Shown: positions 1-11,750, counted from the first letter of the stretch. The stretch is DNA of 64,000 bases from Alphaproteobacteria bacterium (GCA_016124335.1 WGNX01000010.1:124001-188000), one strand, 5' to 3'. The notes: generated by a model not told the origin, from the sequence alone. Made by a program: numbers and translations.

Positions 1-478
1 CGGCGAACGCGCCGCAGATCAGGGCCGGCGTGATGATCGCGAAGGTCATCTGGAACATCATGAAGACCGATTCGGGGATCGTGAACGCCACGGCTGCATC
101 GCCCGTGCCCAGCGTGAAGGGCTTGTCCCAGCCCATGCCGGACAGGAAGAAGCGCGAGAAGTCGCCGTAGTAGGCGCCGCCTTCGCCGAAGGCGAGCGAG
201 TAGCCCACGACCATCCACAGCACCGTGACGAGGGCGGTGATCGAGAAGGACTGCATCATCGTGGCAAGCACGTTCTTCTTGCGCACCATGCCGGCGTAGA
301 ACAGGGCCAGACCCGGAACCGTCATCAGGAGGACGAGTGCGGTCGAGGTGAGCATCCACGCCGTGTCGCCGCTGTCGATCTTCGGCGTCGGGTCGTCGGC
401 GAGCGCCGGAAACGCGAAGCCGGCCGCCGCGACCAGTGCCAGCGCTCCCAGGCGCGCGAACTTTTGGGGTTTCGTCAT
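1..478 (-). CDS. amtB: Ammonium transporter AmtB, N-terminal part (cut by window edge)
   Basis: Conducts ammonium/ammonia across the inner membrane and is gated by GlnK. The reverse strand reads from an ATG at 478 through about 159 residues with no stop before the window edge, so it is missing from the ORF track. A signal-peptide-like start (MTKPQKFARLGALALVAAAG, then FAFPALA) is followed by a first mature membrane helix containing LMTVPGLALFYAGMV, the family hallmark, and then a helix with ITALVTVLWMVVGYSLAFG. It lies downstream of glnK on the same strand, the usual glnK-amtB operon. The C-terminal two thirds lie outside the window. Confidence 0.95.
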   Translation of the reverse strand, partial: MTKPQKFARLGALALVAAAGFAFPALADDPTPKIDSGDTAWMLTSTALVLLMTVPGLALFYAGMVRKKNVLATMMQSFSITALVTVLWMVVGYSLAFGEGGAYYGDFSRFFLSGMGWDKPFTLGTGDAAVAFTIPESVFMMFQMTFAIITPALICGAFA

Positions 479-671
479 TTGTCGTCGTCTCCTGGCTGTC
501 CCGGCGGGACCGGGTTGGTTGCGCCCGGGAGGGGTCCCCCGCGCGAAAGATGAGGTGAAATAGTCAAGAATCGTGCCATCGGCCCAAGTCGTTGATGCAG
601 CGCAACACGCTATGATTCCACACGCTTTTTCGGACTTTGCCGCCCAACCTGGCGGATGCACTTCGCCCGTT

Positions 672-734
672 ACCCTGTCCACCCCGACAGGGTCTGCCTA
701 ACGATTAGGCTGAGAAACTGCCTATTTTTTAGGC
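672..734 (-). promoter_or_regulatory. Three consecutive stem-loops between glnK and amtB
   Basis: Three inverted repeats follow the glnK stop within 75 bases: GCCTA-N5-TAGGC (720-734), GCCTAA-N3-TTAGGC (696-710) and ACCCTGTC-N6-GACAGGGT (672-693). On the transcript they form successive hairpins. None is followed by a U-run, so a simple intrinsic terminator is unlikely. They could slow decay of the glnK message or reduce read-through into amtB. The pairing is seen directly; the role is inference. Confidence 0.5.
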
Positions 735-742
735 GAATTGCC

Positions 743-1183
<441 letters not shown>

Positions 1184-1274
1184 TACCGTCCGCGGGCGGG
1201 GCAACAGCGATGATTATCGTGCGCGGATGCGCGCACTGGACGCCGGGGTCACCCCGGCCTAGCTTGACGCGCGC

Positions 1275-2513
1275 ATGCAATCACCTACGGATATCAGCAC
1301 GGATGTCGCGATCGTTGGCGGCGGGCTTGTGGGCCTCTCGCTGGCGCTGGCGCTCGCACGCGGCGGGATCGGGTCGTGTGTCGTCGATCCCGACGATCCG
1401 GCGGCCAAGGCAGCCGATGCGTTCGACGGGCGCGGCTCGGCAATCGCGCTCGGCTCGGCTCGCGTGCTCCAGGCGATCGGCCTGTGGCCGCATCTCGAGC
1501 GTCATGCCGAGCCCATCCTCGACATCCGCGTATCCGACGGGGACTCCCAGCTCTTTCTCCACTACGACCACCGCGATCTCGGCAGCGACCCCTTCGGCTA
1601 CATCATCGAGAACCGCCATATCCGCCGCGCGATCTATGCCTGCCTGACGCAGGAACCGCGCGTGCGTCTCGTCGCACCCGAAAGTGCCGCGGCGGTAACG
1701 GCCGATTCCACGCATGCACGCGTCCGGCTTGCATCGGGCGGCACGATTTCGGCGCGACTGGCGGTGGCATGCGACGGCCGCCCCTCGCCCACGCGCAAGG
1801 CCGCCGGCATCGGCGCACTGGGCTGGAACTACGAGCAGCACGCTATCGTGTGCGCGATCCGCCACGAGAAGCCGCACTGCGGCATCGCGCACGAGCGTTT
1901 CCTGCCGGCCGGCCCCTTCGCGGTGCTGCCGCTGCCCGATGCACCCGACGGCACGCATTTTTCTTCGATCGTGTGGACCGAACGCGCCGAGCTTGCGCAG
2001 ATGTTCGTCGAACTGCCGGAAGACGAATTCGCCGAGGAGATCCACGAGCGCTTCGGCTGGGGGCTTGGCCGGATTTCGCTTGCCGGCCCGCGCTGGCGCT
2101 ACCCGCTCGTCTTCGTGCAGGCCGAAAGCGCCACCGGCCCGCGCCTGGCACTCGCCGGCGATGCGCTGCACGGCATCCATCCCATCGCCGGCCAGGGCCT
2201 CAATCTCGGCCTGCGCGACGTCGCCGCCCTTGCCGAGGTGCTGACCGACAGCGCCCGGCTCGGTCTCGATATCGGGGCGGCCGACACGCTGGAGCGCTAT
2301 TCGCGCTGGCGCGGCGTCGACACGGTCGGGCTTTCGGCCGTGACCGACGGGCTCTTGCGGCTTTTCTCCAACGACATCGCGCCGCTCAAGCTCGCGCGCG
2401 ACGTGGGCCTTACCGTCGTCGACAGGATCGCACCACTCAAGCGCGTTTTTATGCGCGATGCGATGGGCACGCTTGGAAAGCTGCCGCGATTGATGAAGGG
2501 CGAAGCGCTGTAG
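1275..2513 (+). CDS. UbiH/UbiF/COQ6-family FAD-dependent monooxygenase
   Basis: Flavoprotein hydroxylase of the ubiquinone ring-modification family, 412 residues (usual length about 400). The N-terminal FAD dinucleotide fold GGGLVGLSLALALARGG is at residues 15-31, a central CDGRPS matches the DG motif, and LAGDALHGIHPIAGQGLNLG is the GD motif that binds the ribityl chain. Closely related members hydroxylate different ring positions and cannot be separated by eye, so no symbol is given. It is divergent from glnK, with 193 bases between the start codons. The start has only a weak ribosome-binding site. Confidence 0.88.
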   Translation: MQSPTDISTDVAIVGGGLVGLSLALALARGGIGSCVVDPDDPAAKAADAFDGRGSAIALGSARVLQAIGLWPHLERHAEPILDIRVSDGDSQLFLHYDHRDLGSDPFGYIIENRHIRRAIYACLTQEPRVRLVAPESAAAVTADSTHARVRLASGGTISARLAVACDGRPSPTRKAAGIGALGWNYEQHAIVCAIRHEKPHCGIAHERFLPAGPFAVLPLPDAPDGTHFSSIVWTERAELAQMFVELPEDEFAEEIHERFGWGLGRISLAGPRWRYPLVFVQAESATGPRLALAGDALHGIHPIAGQGLNLGLRDVAALAEVLTDSARLGLDIGAADTLERYSRWRGVDTVGLSAVTDGLLRLFSNDIAPLKLARDVGLTVVDRIAPLKRVFMRDAMGTLGKLPRLMKGEAL

Positions 2514-2606
2514 ACGACAGGTTGCGCCGGTTGATCCACCGCAATGTCGGCAAGGTTGCGGCGTTCTACGTTCATCCGTCCGTCAATTCGGACATGGAGA
2601 ACCGCT

Positions 2607-2927
2607 ATGGATCGCCGAATTTTCCTTTCCGCCCTTTTCACCGGAATTCTTGCGGCCGGCGCGGTGCATGCGCAGGGCGGCCCGGGCATGGGGCGCGGCA
2701 TGAGCGACGCCGACCGGGAGAAGATGCGCGAACAGATGCGCAAGCACTGGGACGACATGGATTCGACGACGCGCGAACGCGCGATGGACCGCATGCGCAG
2801 CCGCCGTCATGAGCCGAAATACGAGGACATGCGCGAGCGTTGGGACAAGATGAGCCCGGATGCCCGCCGTCGCATGATGGAAGACCATCACGGTCCGGAC
2901 AATGAAAAGCGCGGGATGATGCGCTAG
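2607..2927 (+). CDS. Small exported Met/Arg/Asp-rich protein
   Basis: 106 residues from the ATG at 2607, which follows GGAGA at good spacing; the track start 21 codons earlier lacks one. A signal peptide (MDRRIFLSALFTGILAAG, cut near VHA-QG) leads into a short, highly charged helix-rich protein with repeated Met residues (about 20 in 106). Glycine-rich GGPGMGRGM follows the cleavage site and HHGPDNEKRGMMR ends it. The composition recalls small periplasmic chaperone or metal-binding proteins of the Spy/CpxP kind, but no family motif is certain. Its stop codon overlaps the stop of the convergent histidine kinase gene. Confidence 0.7.
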   Translation: MDRRIFLSALFTGILAAGAVHAQGGPGMGRGMSDADREKMREQMRKHWDDMDSTTRERAMDRMRSRRHEPKYEDMRERWDKMSPDARRRMMEDHHGPDNEKRGMMR

Positions 2928-4618
2928 GCGGCGGCTTGCTGCGGCCCGCTTACGGGCAGCAGCAAGCGGACCCGCGTGCCCTGGCCCGGCGCGCTGTCGA
3001 TCTCGATCGACCCGTCGTGCAGGCGTGCGAGCATCTGCGAGAGCGGCAGGCCAAGCCCGGTATCCGAGCGCTGGTCGCCATCGCCTGCCGTCTCGAACGG
3101 TTCCAGCGCACAGCGCGCCTGCTCCGGCGTCATTCCGCGACCGCGATCGGCGACCCAGAATTCGAGCCGCGCGTCAGGTAACGCTCGGCTCCCCATCCGG
3201 ACGCGACGGTCGGCGCCCGCGAACTTGATGGCGTTGATCGCAAGATTGAGGACGATCTGAACGATGACGCGCTCGTCGGCGGTGAAGGGCACGTTCTCGC
3301 TGCCGGCGTCAATTTCCAGCACGACCTTTTCCTTTGTCGCGCGCTGCTCGGCCAGATGGCGGACCGTCGAGAGCACGTGCGCGGAATCGACCGGCGCAAG
3401 CGCAAGCTTCCATTTCCCCGCCTCGATCTTCGACATGTCGAGGATCGAGTTGATGATCGCCAGCAGGTGCTCGGCGCTGAAGCGGATGTCGGCCGCGTAT
3501 TCGCGATAGCGCTGCGGCGCACCCAGTTTCATCGCATCGGTCGCGATCACTTCGGAAAAACCGACGATCGCATTGATCGGCGTGCGTATCTCGTGGCCCA
3601 TATGGGCGAGAAAATCGGACTTGTTGCGCGCGACAGAGCGAAAATGGGCCACACTTTTCGTCGAATCGGCAAGTTGCGCCGCGGCTTCGCGCGCCCTGCG
3701 TTTGGCAAGTTCGGCCAGAAAGAACGTCAGCATGATCGCAAGGCCGGCAATGAGCGCCGTGCCATTCGCGCGAGTGAGCCAGGCATCGACGACGTCGGAA
3801 AATGGCGCACTTGCGACGACATGAAGGTCGCTCCAGGCGATGGGGCTCGTCACGACGACCCTGGATTCGCCCGTATCGGGCGACTTGACGAGATAGTACG
3901 GCGCCTTGCCATGCAGGGGCGGCAGGAAGCGCGCCTTGCGGCCGACAAGATCGTCGGGCGGGTTGCGCGCCATGACGAAGCCTTCATCGTCGACGATGGC
4001 GATGATGCTCGTCGTGGCATTCGCGAAGAAACGCGAGAAGTGCGCCGGATCGATGAGGCCGGCGACCATGCCGGAAAACGCTCCCGCTTCGGTTTCCGTC
4101 CGCATGGCGACTGGAATGACGACATTGCCGCGCGGCCGGGAGACGACCGGCCGGCTGATCTGCAGCCTGTAATCCAGGTTGTCGCGCAGATACTGGAAAT
4201 AGGGCCGGTCCGACAGGTCCGTCGGCGGAACGGTGCTGCCGGTCGAGCTGGCGACGATACGCCCGCTGGCATTGACATAGCCGATCGAATCAAGTGCGCG
4301 CGACGAGCGGCGGATGCGCGACAGAAGTTCGTTCAGCTCGACCGGGTCGGCGGACACGACAATGGCGGACGTCGCGGGCCGTTTGTCGACCGAGCGGAGC
4401 GCCAGCTCCGCCGCGCCGAAGACCTCGCCGGCATAGCTCTCGGCCGTCGTCGCGTCGGCCGTAACGCGGTCGACAACGTCGGCAACCGCATTGCCGTACG
4501 AATGCCAGATCTGCGCGCACGCGGCCAAGACCACGACGACCGCGAAAACCGGCGCGACATATGAACTCCACGCCGCCTGGTGCGGTCGTTCGGCTTTTCG
4601 GGGTTCGATCGCGGCCAT
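2924..4618 (-). CDS. Membrane histidine kinase with periplasmic Cache-like domain
   Basis: About 564 residues. TM1 is near residues 17-36, a periplasmic Cache/PDC-like region spans roughly 45-275 (GYVNASGRIVASS, DRPYFQYL, IVDDEGFVMARNP), and TM2 is near 285-303. The HisKA box FLAHMGHEIRTPINAIVGF has phospho-acceptor His342. The ATPase domain has an N box (NLAINAIKFAG), G1 (VADRGRGMT) and TGLGLPLSQML. No receiver domain or adjacent response regulator is present, so this is an orphan kinase. The ATG at 4618 gives a short cytoplasmic lead; the track start at 4681 adds 21 residues and neither has a strong ribosome-binding site. Confidence 0.85.
   Translation of the reverse strand: MAAIEPRKAERPHQAAWSSYVAPVFAVVVVLAACAQIWHSYGNAVADVVDRVTADATTAESYAGEVFGAAELALRSVDKRPATSAIVVSADPVELNELLSRIRRSSRALDSIGYVNASGRIVASSTGSTVPPTDLSDRPYFQYLRDNLDYRLQISRPVVSRPRGNVVIPVAMRTETEAGAFSGMVAGLIDPAHFSRFFANATTSIIAIVDDEGFVMARNPPDDLVGRKARFLPPLHGKAPYYLVKSPDTGESRVVVTSPIAWSDLHVVASAPFSDVVDAWLTRANGTALIAGLAIMLTFFLAELAKRRAREAAAQLADSTKSVAHFRSVARNKSDFLAHMGHEIRTPINAIVGFSEVIATDAMKLGAPQRYREYAADIRFSAEHLLAIINSILDMSKIEAGKWKLALAPVDSAHVLSTVRHLAEQRATKEKVVLEIDAGSENVPFTADERVIVQIVLNLAINAIKFAGADRRVRMGSRALPDARLEFWVADRGRGMTPEQARCALEPFETAGDGDQRSDTGLGLPLSQMLARLHDGSIEIDSAPGQGTRVRLLLPVSGPQQAAA
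2934..2967. terminator. Convergent-gene hairpin inside the kinase 3' end
   Basis: GCTTGCTGC-G-GCCCG-CTTA-CGGGC-A-GCAGCAAGC folds into a 14-pair stem with one mismatch and a four-base loop. It starts 7 bases after the stop of the small exported gene, so it can act as its terminator, though no T-run follows. On the other strand it encodes the last residues of the histidine kinase (LLPVSGPQQAA). Confidence 0.45.
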
Positions 4619-4690
4619 GTCCCAAGGCTTGTGAAGAGAATTATCTTTGTTGAGCCTATTCCTCACCCCGGGCGTCGGCATTGCTTTGAA

Positions 4691-5278
4691 TCAAGCAGGC
4701 GCGCTTCGGCGTGCCTGAAACGTCGGGGGAAGAGACAAAAACCGCATCCATTCCAGCCGCTTAGCGGCAAGATCGAGGCCCGCGTTCGCGGGGCTTGTCG
4801 AAGGCAATCGGGCGCTGGCGATGCCGCGCAACGGCAAACCATGGCGGCGATAGAGGTCGGCCGCCGCCGCCCCGTTGAAGCCGATCCGGGCAATGCGCGG
4901 ATGGCGCTCGAAGAACGCGGCGAAATCGTTCGCCTGCACGCTGTCGCGCGCGATCGCCGAATCGAGGCTGCCGGGCCGGCGCGCGGCCGCGCAAACGTCC
5001 CACACCGCGATCTTCGCGCGCACGAGCGCCGCGACGCGTTCGGCATAGGGCGCATCGGCGCCGAACCCCAGCAGCGAAGCCAGGATCGGCCAGAACGCGT
5101 TTCGCGGATGGGCGTAGTATTGGCCGGCGGCAAGCGAAGCCTGCCCCGGCAGCGAGCCGAGAATCAGGACCGTGGCGTCGGGCGCCGCGATGGGCGGGAA
5201 GCCCCGGTCGGGCTCAGGCGGCGGCGAGCTTGGCGTTGGCGATCTCGATGCGCGCGGCAAGCGCCACGCGCTCGGCAT
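4691..5278 (-). CDS. DNA-deoxyinosine / mismatch-type DNA glycosylase (UDG superfamily)
   Basis: Base-excision repair enzyme expected to remove deaminated bases. The N-terminal block LILGSLPGQASLAAGQYYAH followed by PRNAFWPIL is the signature of the DNA-deoxyinosine glycosylase branch. IAVWDVCAAARRPGSLDSAI and a late GFNGAAAA block complete the fold. The frame runs back into atpC and has no start codon after the atpC stop. The nearest usable starts are TTG at 5260 and ATG at 5278, so the gene overlaps atpC by 47-65 bases. The start is uncertain; the protein identity is firmer. About 195 residues from the ATG. Confidence 0.8.
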   Translation of the reverse strand: MPSAWRLPRASRSPTPSSPPPEPDRGFPPIAAPDATVLILGSLPGQASLAAGQYYAHPRNAFWPILASLLGFGADAPYAERVAALVRAKIAVWDVCAAARRPGSLDSAIARDSVQANDFAAFFERHPRIARIGFNGAAAADLYRRHGLPLRGIASARLPSTSPANAGLDLAAKRLEWMRFLSLPPTFQARRSAPA

Positions 5279-5612
5279 CCTCGGTCGCCGCGCCCAGCCT
5301 GGCACGCAGCATCTCGAGGTCCTTGGCGATGGCCGCCTTGTCGATGTCGGCCACGCGCACCGCTTCGTCGGCAAGCACGGTCACGCGCTCGGCCGAAGCC
5401 TCGGCGAAGCCGCCGGCCACGAAGATGCGGTCCTTGACATGGCCGTTCTCGTAGACCGCGATGGTGCCCGTGCGCAGCGTCGAGATGACGGGTGCGTGGC
5501 CCTTGAGCACGCCGAAATCGCCCTCGCTGCCCGGGACGACGACCATCTCGACGTCCTCGGAGGCGAGCAGGCGCTCGGGGCTGACCAGTTCGAACTTGGT
5601 CTTTTCGGCCAT
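5214..5612 (-). CDS. atpC: F1 ATP synthase subunit epsilon
   Basis: 132 residues. Subunit of the central stalk that couples rotation and can inhibit ATP hydrolysis. The beta-sandwich part FELVSPERLLASEDVEMVVV with PGSEGDFGVLKGHAPVIS is typical, followed by a short helical hairpin (IDKAAIAKDLEMLRARL) ending in an Ala-rich tail. Last gene of the atpHAGDC operon, 14 bases after atpD. The downstream glycosylase frame starts inside its 3' end. Confidence 0.96.
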   Translation of the reverse strand: MAEKTKFELVSPERLLASEDVEMVVVPGSEGDFGVLKGHAPVISTLRTGTIAVYENGHVKDRIFVAGGFAEASAERVTVLADEAVRVADIDKAAIAKDLEMLRARLGAATEDAERVALAARIEIANAKLAAA

Positions 5613-5626
5613 CGTCGTCTATCCGA

Positions 5627-7057
<1,431 letters not shown>

Positions 7058-7071
7058 CTACTCCTGCAAAA

Positions 7072-7947
7072 TCAGACGGCTTCGGCGCCGGAGATGATCT
7101 CGATCAGTTCCTTGGTGATCGAGGCCTGGCGCGAGCGGTTATAGTTGAGCGTAAGCTTCTTGATCATGTCGCCAGCATTGCGCGTGGCGCTGTCCATCGC
7201 GGACATGCGCGCGCCCTGCTCGGACGCGGCGTTCTCGAGGAGACCGCCATAGACCTGGACGGCGAGGTTGCGCGGCAGCAGGGCCGCAAGGATCTCGCCT
7301 TCCTCGGGTTCGTATTCGTAGCTGGCGCCCTGATCGGGTGCCGCGGCGCCGGACGCGACGAACGGGACCAGCTGCAGGCGCGTGGGCACCTGCGTGATCG
7401 CCGACTTGAAGCGCGCGTAGTACAGCGCCGCCACGTCGAATTCGCCGGCATCGAACATCGCCAGCACCTTGTCCGACACGCGCTGCGCCTCGGCGAAGGT
7501 CATGCGCTTGCGGCCCACTTCCTCGACCGAGCCCACGATCAGGCTCGCGAAGTCGCGACGAAGCTGGTCGCGGCCCTTGCGGCCCACGCACAGGATCTTG
7601 ACCGTCTTGCCTTCGGCCTGGAGCTTGCGGATCTCGGCGCGCGCAAGACGCACGATCGACGAGTTGAAGCCGCCGCACAGGCCGCGATCCGACGTGCACA
7701 CGACGAGCAGGTGGACCTTGTCGGCCCCCGTGCCCGCGAGCAGCTTGGGCGCGCCGGCACCGGCCGTCATCGAGCCCGCGAGCGAGCCCAGCATGCGGCC
7801 CATGCGCGTGGCATAGGGGCGTGCGGCTTCGGCCTGCTCCTGCGCGCGGCGAAGCTTCGCCGCGGCAACCATCTTCATGGCGGACGTGATCTTCTGCGTC
7901 GACTTGACCGACGCGATCCGCATCCGGAGTGTTTTGAGTGTTGCCAT
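7072..7947 (-). CDS. atpG: F1 ATP synthase subunit gamma
   Basis: 291 residues, the rotor shaft. The N-terminal coiled-coil helix [20 protein letters not shown] and the C-terminal helix with [19 protein letters not shown] and [19 protein letters not shown] are characteristic, and the central Rossmann-like part contains [14 protein letters not shown]. It sits between atpA and atpD with 20-23 base gaps, so it is cotranscribed. Confidence 0.97.
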   Translation of the reverse strand: MATLKTLRMRIASVKSTQKITSAMKMVAAAKLRRAQEQAEAARPYATRMGRMLGSLAGSMTAGAGAPKLLAGTGADKVHLLVVCTSDRGLCGGFNSSIVRLARAEIRKLQAEGKTVKILCVGRKGRDQLRRDFASLIVGSVEEVGRKRMTFAEAQRVSDKVLAMFDAGEFDVAALYYARFKSAITQVPTRLQLVPFVASGAAAPDQGASYEYEPEEGEILAALLPRNLAVQVYGGLLENAASEQGARMSAMDSATRNAGDMIKKLTLNYNRSRQASITKELIEIISGAEAV

Positions 7948-7970
7948 TTTCCCGTATCCGGCGTGCCGGT

Positions 7971-9503
<1,533 letters not shown>

Positions 9504-9524
9504 CGAATCGTTCTCCGAGTGAAA

Positions 9525-10082
9525 TCAGGCCCGGCCCGAGAGGGCGAGGTGAAGACGCTTGAGTTGACCCTGCAGCGAGGCATCGACGAGGCGGGAACCC
9601 ACCTTCACCTTCAGCCCGCCCAGAAGCTTGGGATCGACCTTGAGGTCGAGGGAAACCTTGCGACCGGCCGCGGCGCGCAGCTTGGCTTCAAGCTCGGCCA
9701 CGCGATCGGCGGAAAGCGGTGCGGCCGACACGACTTCGGCGACCGTCTCGCCGCGCGCTTCGGCCAGGATCGCGCGATATTCCTTCGCGATCGCGACGAA
9801 ATCGGCGAGGCGGCGGTTGCGCGCGAGCGTGCCCACGAAGCGGCGCACGAGATCGCCGATGCCCAGGCTCGCCATCACGGCGAGCACGGCGGCTTCCTGC
9901 GCCTTGCGCGGCAGCAGCGGGCTGTCGGCCGTGCGCTTGAGTTCGGGAACCGCGGCAAGCGCTTCTTCGAATGTCTTGAGGTCGCCCGCGACGGCGTCGA
10001 GCCATTGCGGATTCGCAAGCTCATAGAGCGCGCCCGCGTAGCGCTGGGCGATGGCGGCGGAAGAGGCGTTTTTGGAAGCCAC
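9525..10082 (-). CDS. atpH: F1 ATP synthase subunit delta
   Basis: 185 residues from a GTG start at 10082, preceded by CAGGGAA. Forms the peripheral-stalk cap linking F1 to subunit b. The N-terminal helices AIAQRYAGALYELANPQWLD and the C-terminal block DPKLLGGLKVKVGSRLVDAS are the family hallmarks. The track runs this frame far upstream into the regulator gene; that extension has no family similarity. First gene of atpHAGDC. The Fo genes are not in the window, as is usual in alphaproteobacteria. Confidence 0.95.
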   Translation of the reverse strand: MASKNASSAAIAQRYAGALYELANPQWLDAVAGDLKTFEEALAAVPELKRTADSPLLPRKAQEAAVLAVMASLGIGDLVRRFVGTLARNRRLADFVAIAKEYRAILAEARGETVAEVVSAAPLSADRVAELEAKLRAAAGRKVSLDLKVDPKLLGGLKVKVGSRLVDASLQGQLKRLHLALSGRA

Positions 10083-10399
10083 GCGCGATTCCCTGTCCGG
10101 CGTTTTTTTCGCCTGCCGGCCCGCCCCGGACGGACTAGCCAAGCTCGCGAAAAACAACAAGAAAACGGCGCCCGAAAGGGCACTCCCAGGCGACCGCGGG
10201 CGATTAGCTAACACAGCCCTTTCGCCGATGCAATAAGGCGCGCGCAAAAGCTGCGGGTTATCCACTTTTGCCGGAAAACCGGGCGTTTTCAGGCCCCGCG
10301 CCCGGACCGGTAACGTACGGCCGGAAGCCTTTGGAAATGGCCGTCGCACGCCGGCAGACCGGCCCCTCGTCCTCTCCGGCGACAGGTCGCCCGCCGCCC
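10083..10399. other. 317-base gene-free stretch upstream of atpH
   Basis: Lies between the MEDS-LuxR gene stop and atpH, both on the minus strand. It contains the candidate atp promoter (10203-10233), a short GCCC-TTTC-GGGC hairpin between that promoter and atpH, and a CCGGGCG/CGCCCGG inverted repeat around 10276-10302 closer to the upstream gene. The small ORF at 10268 overlaps the regulator gene and has no coding character. I see no RNA gene. Confidence 0.6.
10203..10233 (-). promoter_or_regulatory. Candidate promoter of the atpHAGDC operon
   Basis: On the minus strand TTGCAT is followed after 17 bases by TAGCTA (continuing AT), about 120 bases upstream of the atpH GTG. The spacing is ideal and the -35 is good, but the -10 matches the consensus weakly. 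The position fits the operon. Confidence 0.35.
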
Positions 10400-11323
10400 T
10401 CAGTCGCCGAGGACCCGGCGCACCAGCTCGGCGGTGTTCTTGGTGCGCAGCTTGCGCATCACGTTGGCCCTGTGGAACTCGACCGTTCGCGGGCTGATCC
10501 CCAGCGTCCGCGCGGCCTCCTTGCTTGAGGCGCCACGTACGATCTGCGCCAGCGCGACGCGTTCGCGCGGCGTCAGCAGCGCATGGCCCGGGAACGGCTT
10601 GGACAGCACGCCGAGCGCGCCGCGGAGCCTTTCGATCTCCAGTCTGGCCTGCCGGAGTTCCGGCGTGGCCAGAAACTCCCAATCCCCGTTGCGTCGGGCG
10701 GTGCAGCACTGGTGCGCGCGCGCCACGTCCAGCAGGTCGACCGCGCGGCTGGCCTGAAGCGAATAGGTGCAGAGCACCACCATTCGCTGTCCGACAAGCG
10801 ACCGGTCGAGTTCGCGCTCGTATTCGCAGAACGCCTGCCAGTGATTGGACTCGATCCAGAAGGCGTTGCCGCTGACCCGCATGCCGTCGAACCCGCGCGC
10901 CAGCGCTCCGTTCAGCTTTTCGTTCCAGCCGCCGGTGATCCGTTGCAGGTCGAACTGATTGCCGCGCAGATACCAGTCGGTGCCCGAAACGATCTCGATC
11001 CTTCCGGCCGCAATCTGGTCGTCGAGATCGGCGATGGCATGGCGCAACGCGGCCTTCGCATCGGCCTCGGAAATCGGATGCGAAATCGCCCAGATGCAGA
11101 ACTCGTTGCTCGCAAGCCCGGCCTTGAAATACGCTGCCGCGGTATCGAGGAGATCGTCCTTGGTTTCGTAGAAAATGCAGATATGCGCGCCCCACGGCAC
11201 GTCGCCCACCACGCGGATGCCGCTCGGGCGCGCCGGTTGGTCGACCGCCGCCGACGCGCCGGGCCCGGGCTTGCCCGGCATGCGGCCGCCATCGGGTCTC
11301 TTGATCGATATCTTGGGTGACAT
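10400..11323 (-). CDS. MEDS-domain LuxR-type transcriptional regulator
   Basis: 307 residues. The N-terminal half (about residues 30-225) is an MEDS sensory domain of the DcmR type: VVGDVPWGAHICIFYETKDD, then FCIWAISHPIS, IVSGTDWYL, FDGMRVSGNAFW and MVVLCTYSL. The last 59 residues are a LuxR/GerE helix-turn-helix (LTPRERVALAQIVRG, ISPRTVEFHRANVMRKL). The ATG at 11323 follows GGGAGGGTGG, so the track start 22 codons earlier is rejected. It is transcribed away from the DUF6894/kinase/GGDEF-like operon. MEDS proteins are thought to sense small carbon compounds or redox state; the ligand here is unknown. Confidence 0.85.
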   Translation of the reverse strand: MSPKISIKRPDGGRMPGKPGPGASAAVDQPARPSGIRVVGDVPWGAHICIFYETKDDLLDTAAAYFKAGLASNEFCIWAISHPISEADAKAALRHAIADLDDQIAAGRIEIVSGTDWYLRGNQFDLQRITGGWNEKLNGALARGFDGMRVSGNAFWIESNHWQAFCEYERELDRSLVGQRMVVLCTYSLQASRAVDLLDVARAHQCCTARRNGDWEFLATPELRQARLEIERLRGALGVLSKPFPGHALLTPRERVALAQIVRGASSKEAARTLGISPRTVEFHRANVMRKLRTKNTAELVRRVLGD

Positions 11324-11413
11324 ACCACCCTCCCCGCGACGGCGAATGCCGACGTGTCCGGACGCGCATCGCAACACCGAGGTCCGCAAGCGGCCCGTGC
11401 AGGTCGGGCGCTC

Positions 11414-11429
11414 CTCGTAGGAATACGAG
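11414..11429. promoter_or_regulatory. Perfect inverted repeat in the divergent promoter region
   Basis: CTCGTA-GGAA-TACGAG, six-base perfect arms with a four-base spacer, centred 98 bases from the MEDS-LuxR start and 90 bases from the DUF6894-like start. The dyad and its position between divergent genes suit a dimeric LuxR-type operator, possibly autoregulatory. No site for this regulator is known to me; the role is inference. Confidence 0.45.
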
Positions 11430-11510
11430 TATCGGCGGTTCCCCGTAGTCTTACAAGGTTTCCCCGCCGCGCCGCCTCCCCAAGTCCCCGGACATTGGCG
11501 GAGGTCATCG

Positions 11511-11750
11511 ATGCAGCGTTACTTCTTCCCGATCCACGGCGGCAGCGGCACGGACGAGGACGTCGAGGGCATCGACCTGTCGGGCCCCGGCACGGCCATG
11601 CTGCACGCCTTGGCGATGTGCGCCGAAATCGGAAGCCGCAACGGCTTCTGTGCGTCCTTTTCCGTCGGCGCCCGCGACACAGATGGCGTGGTGGTCGGAT
11701 ACGTGTCGATCGTCGCGGTCGCCCCCGCCCCGGTGCGCCGCGATGCGTAG
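11511..11750 (+). CDS. DUF6894-like small protein
   Basis: 79 residues with an excellent GGAGG six bases before the ATG. The start MQRYFFPIHGGSGTDEDVEG follows the pattern of DUF6894 proteins (MPRYFF-H-x-DG-DEEG), then an Ala-rich helix. No catalytic motif is visible and the family function is unknown. The next gene starts inside its last codons, so the two are translationally coupled. Confidence 0.65.
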   Translation: MQRYFFPIHGGSGTDEDVEGIDLSGPGTAMLHALAMCAEIGSRNGFCASFSVGARDTDGVVVGYVSIVAVAPAPVRRDA

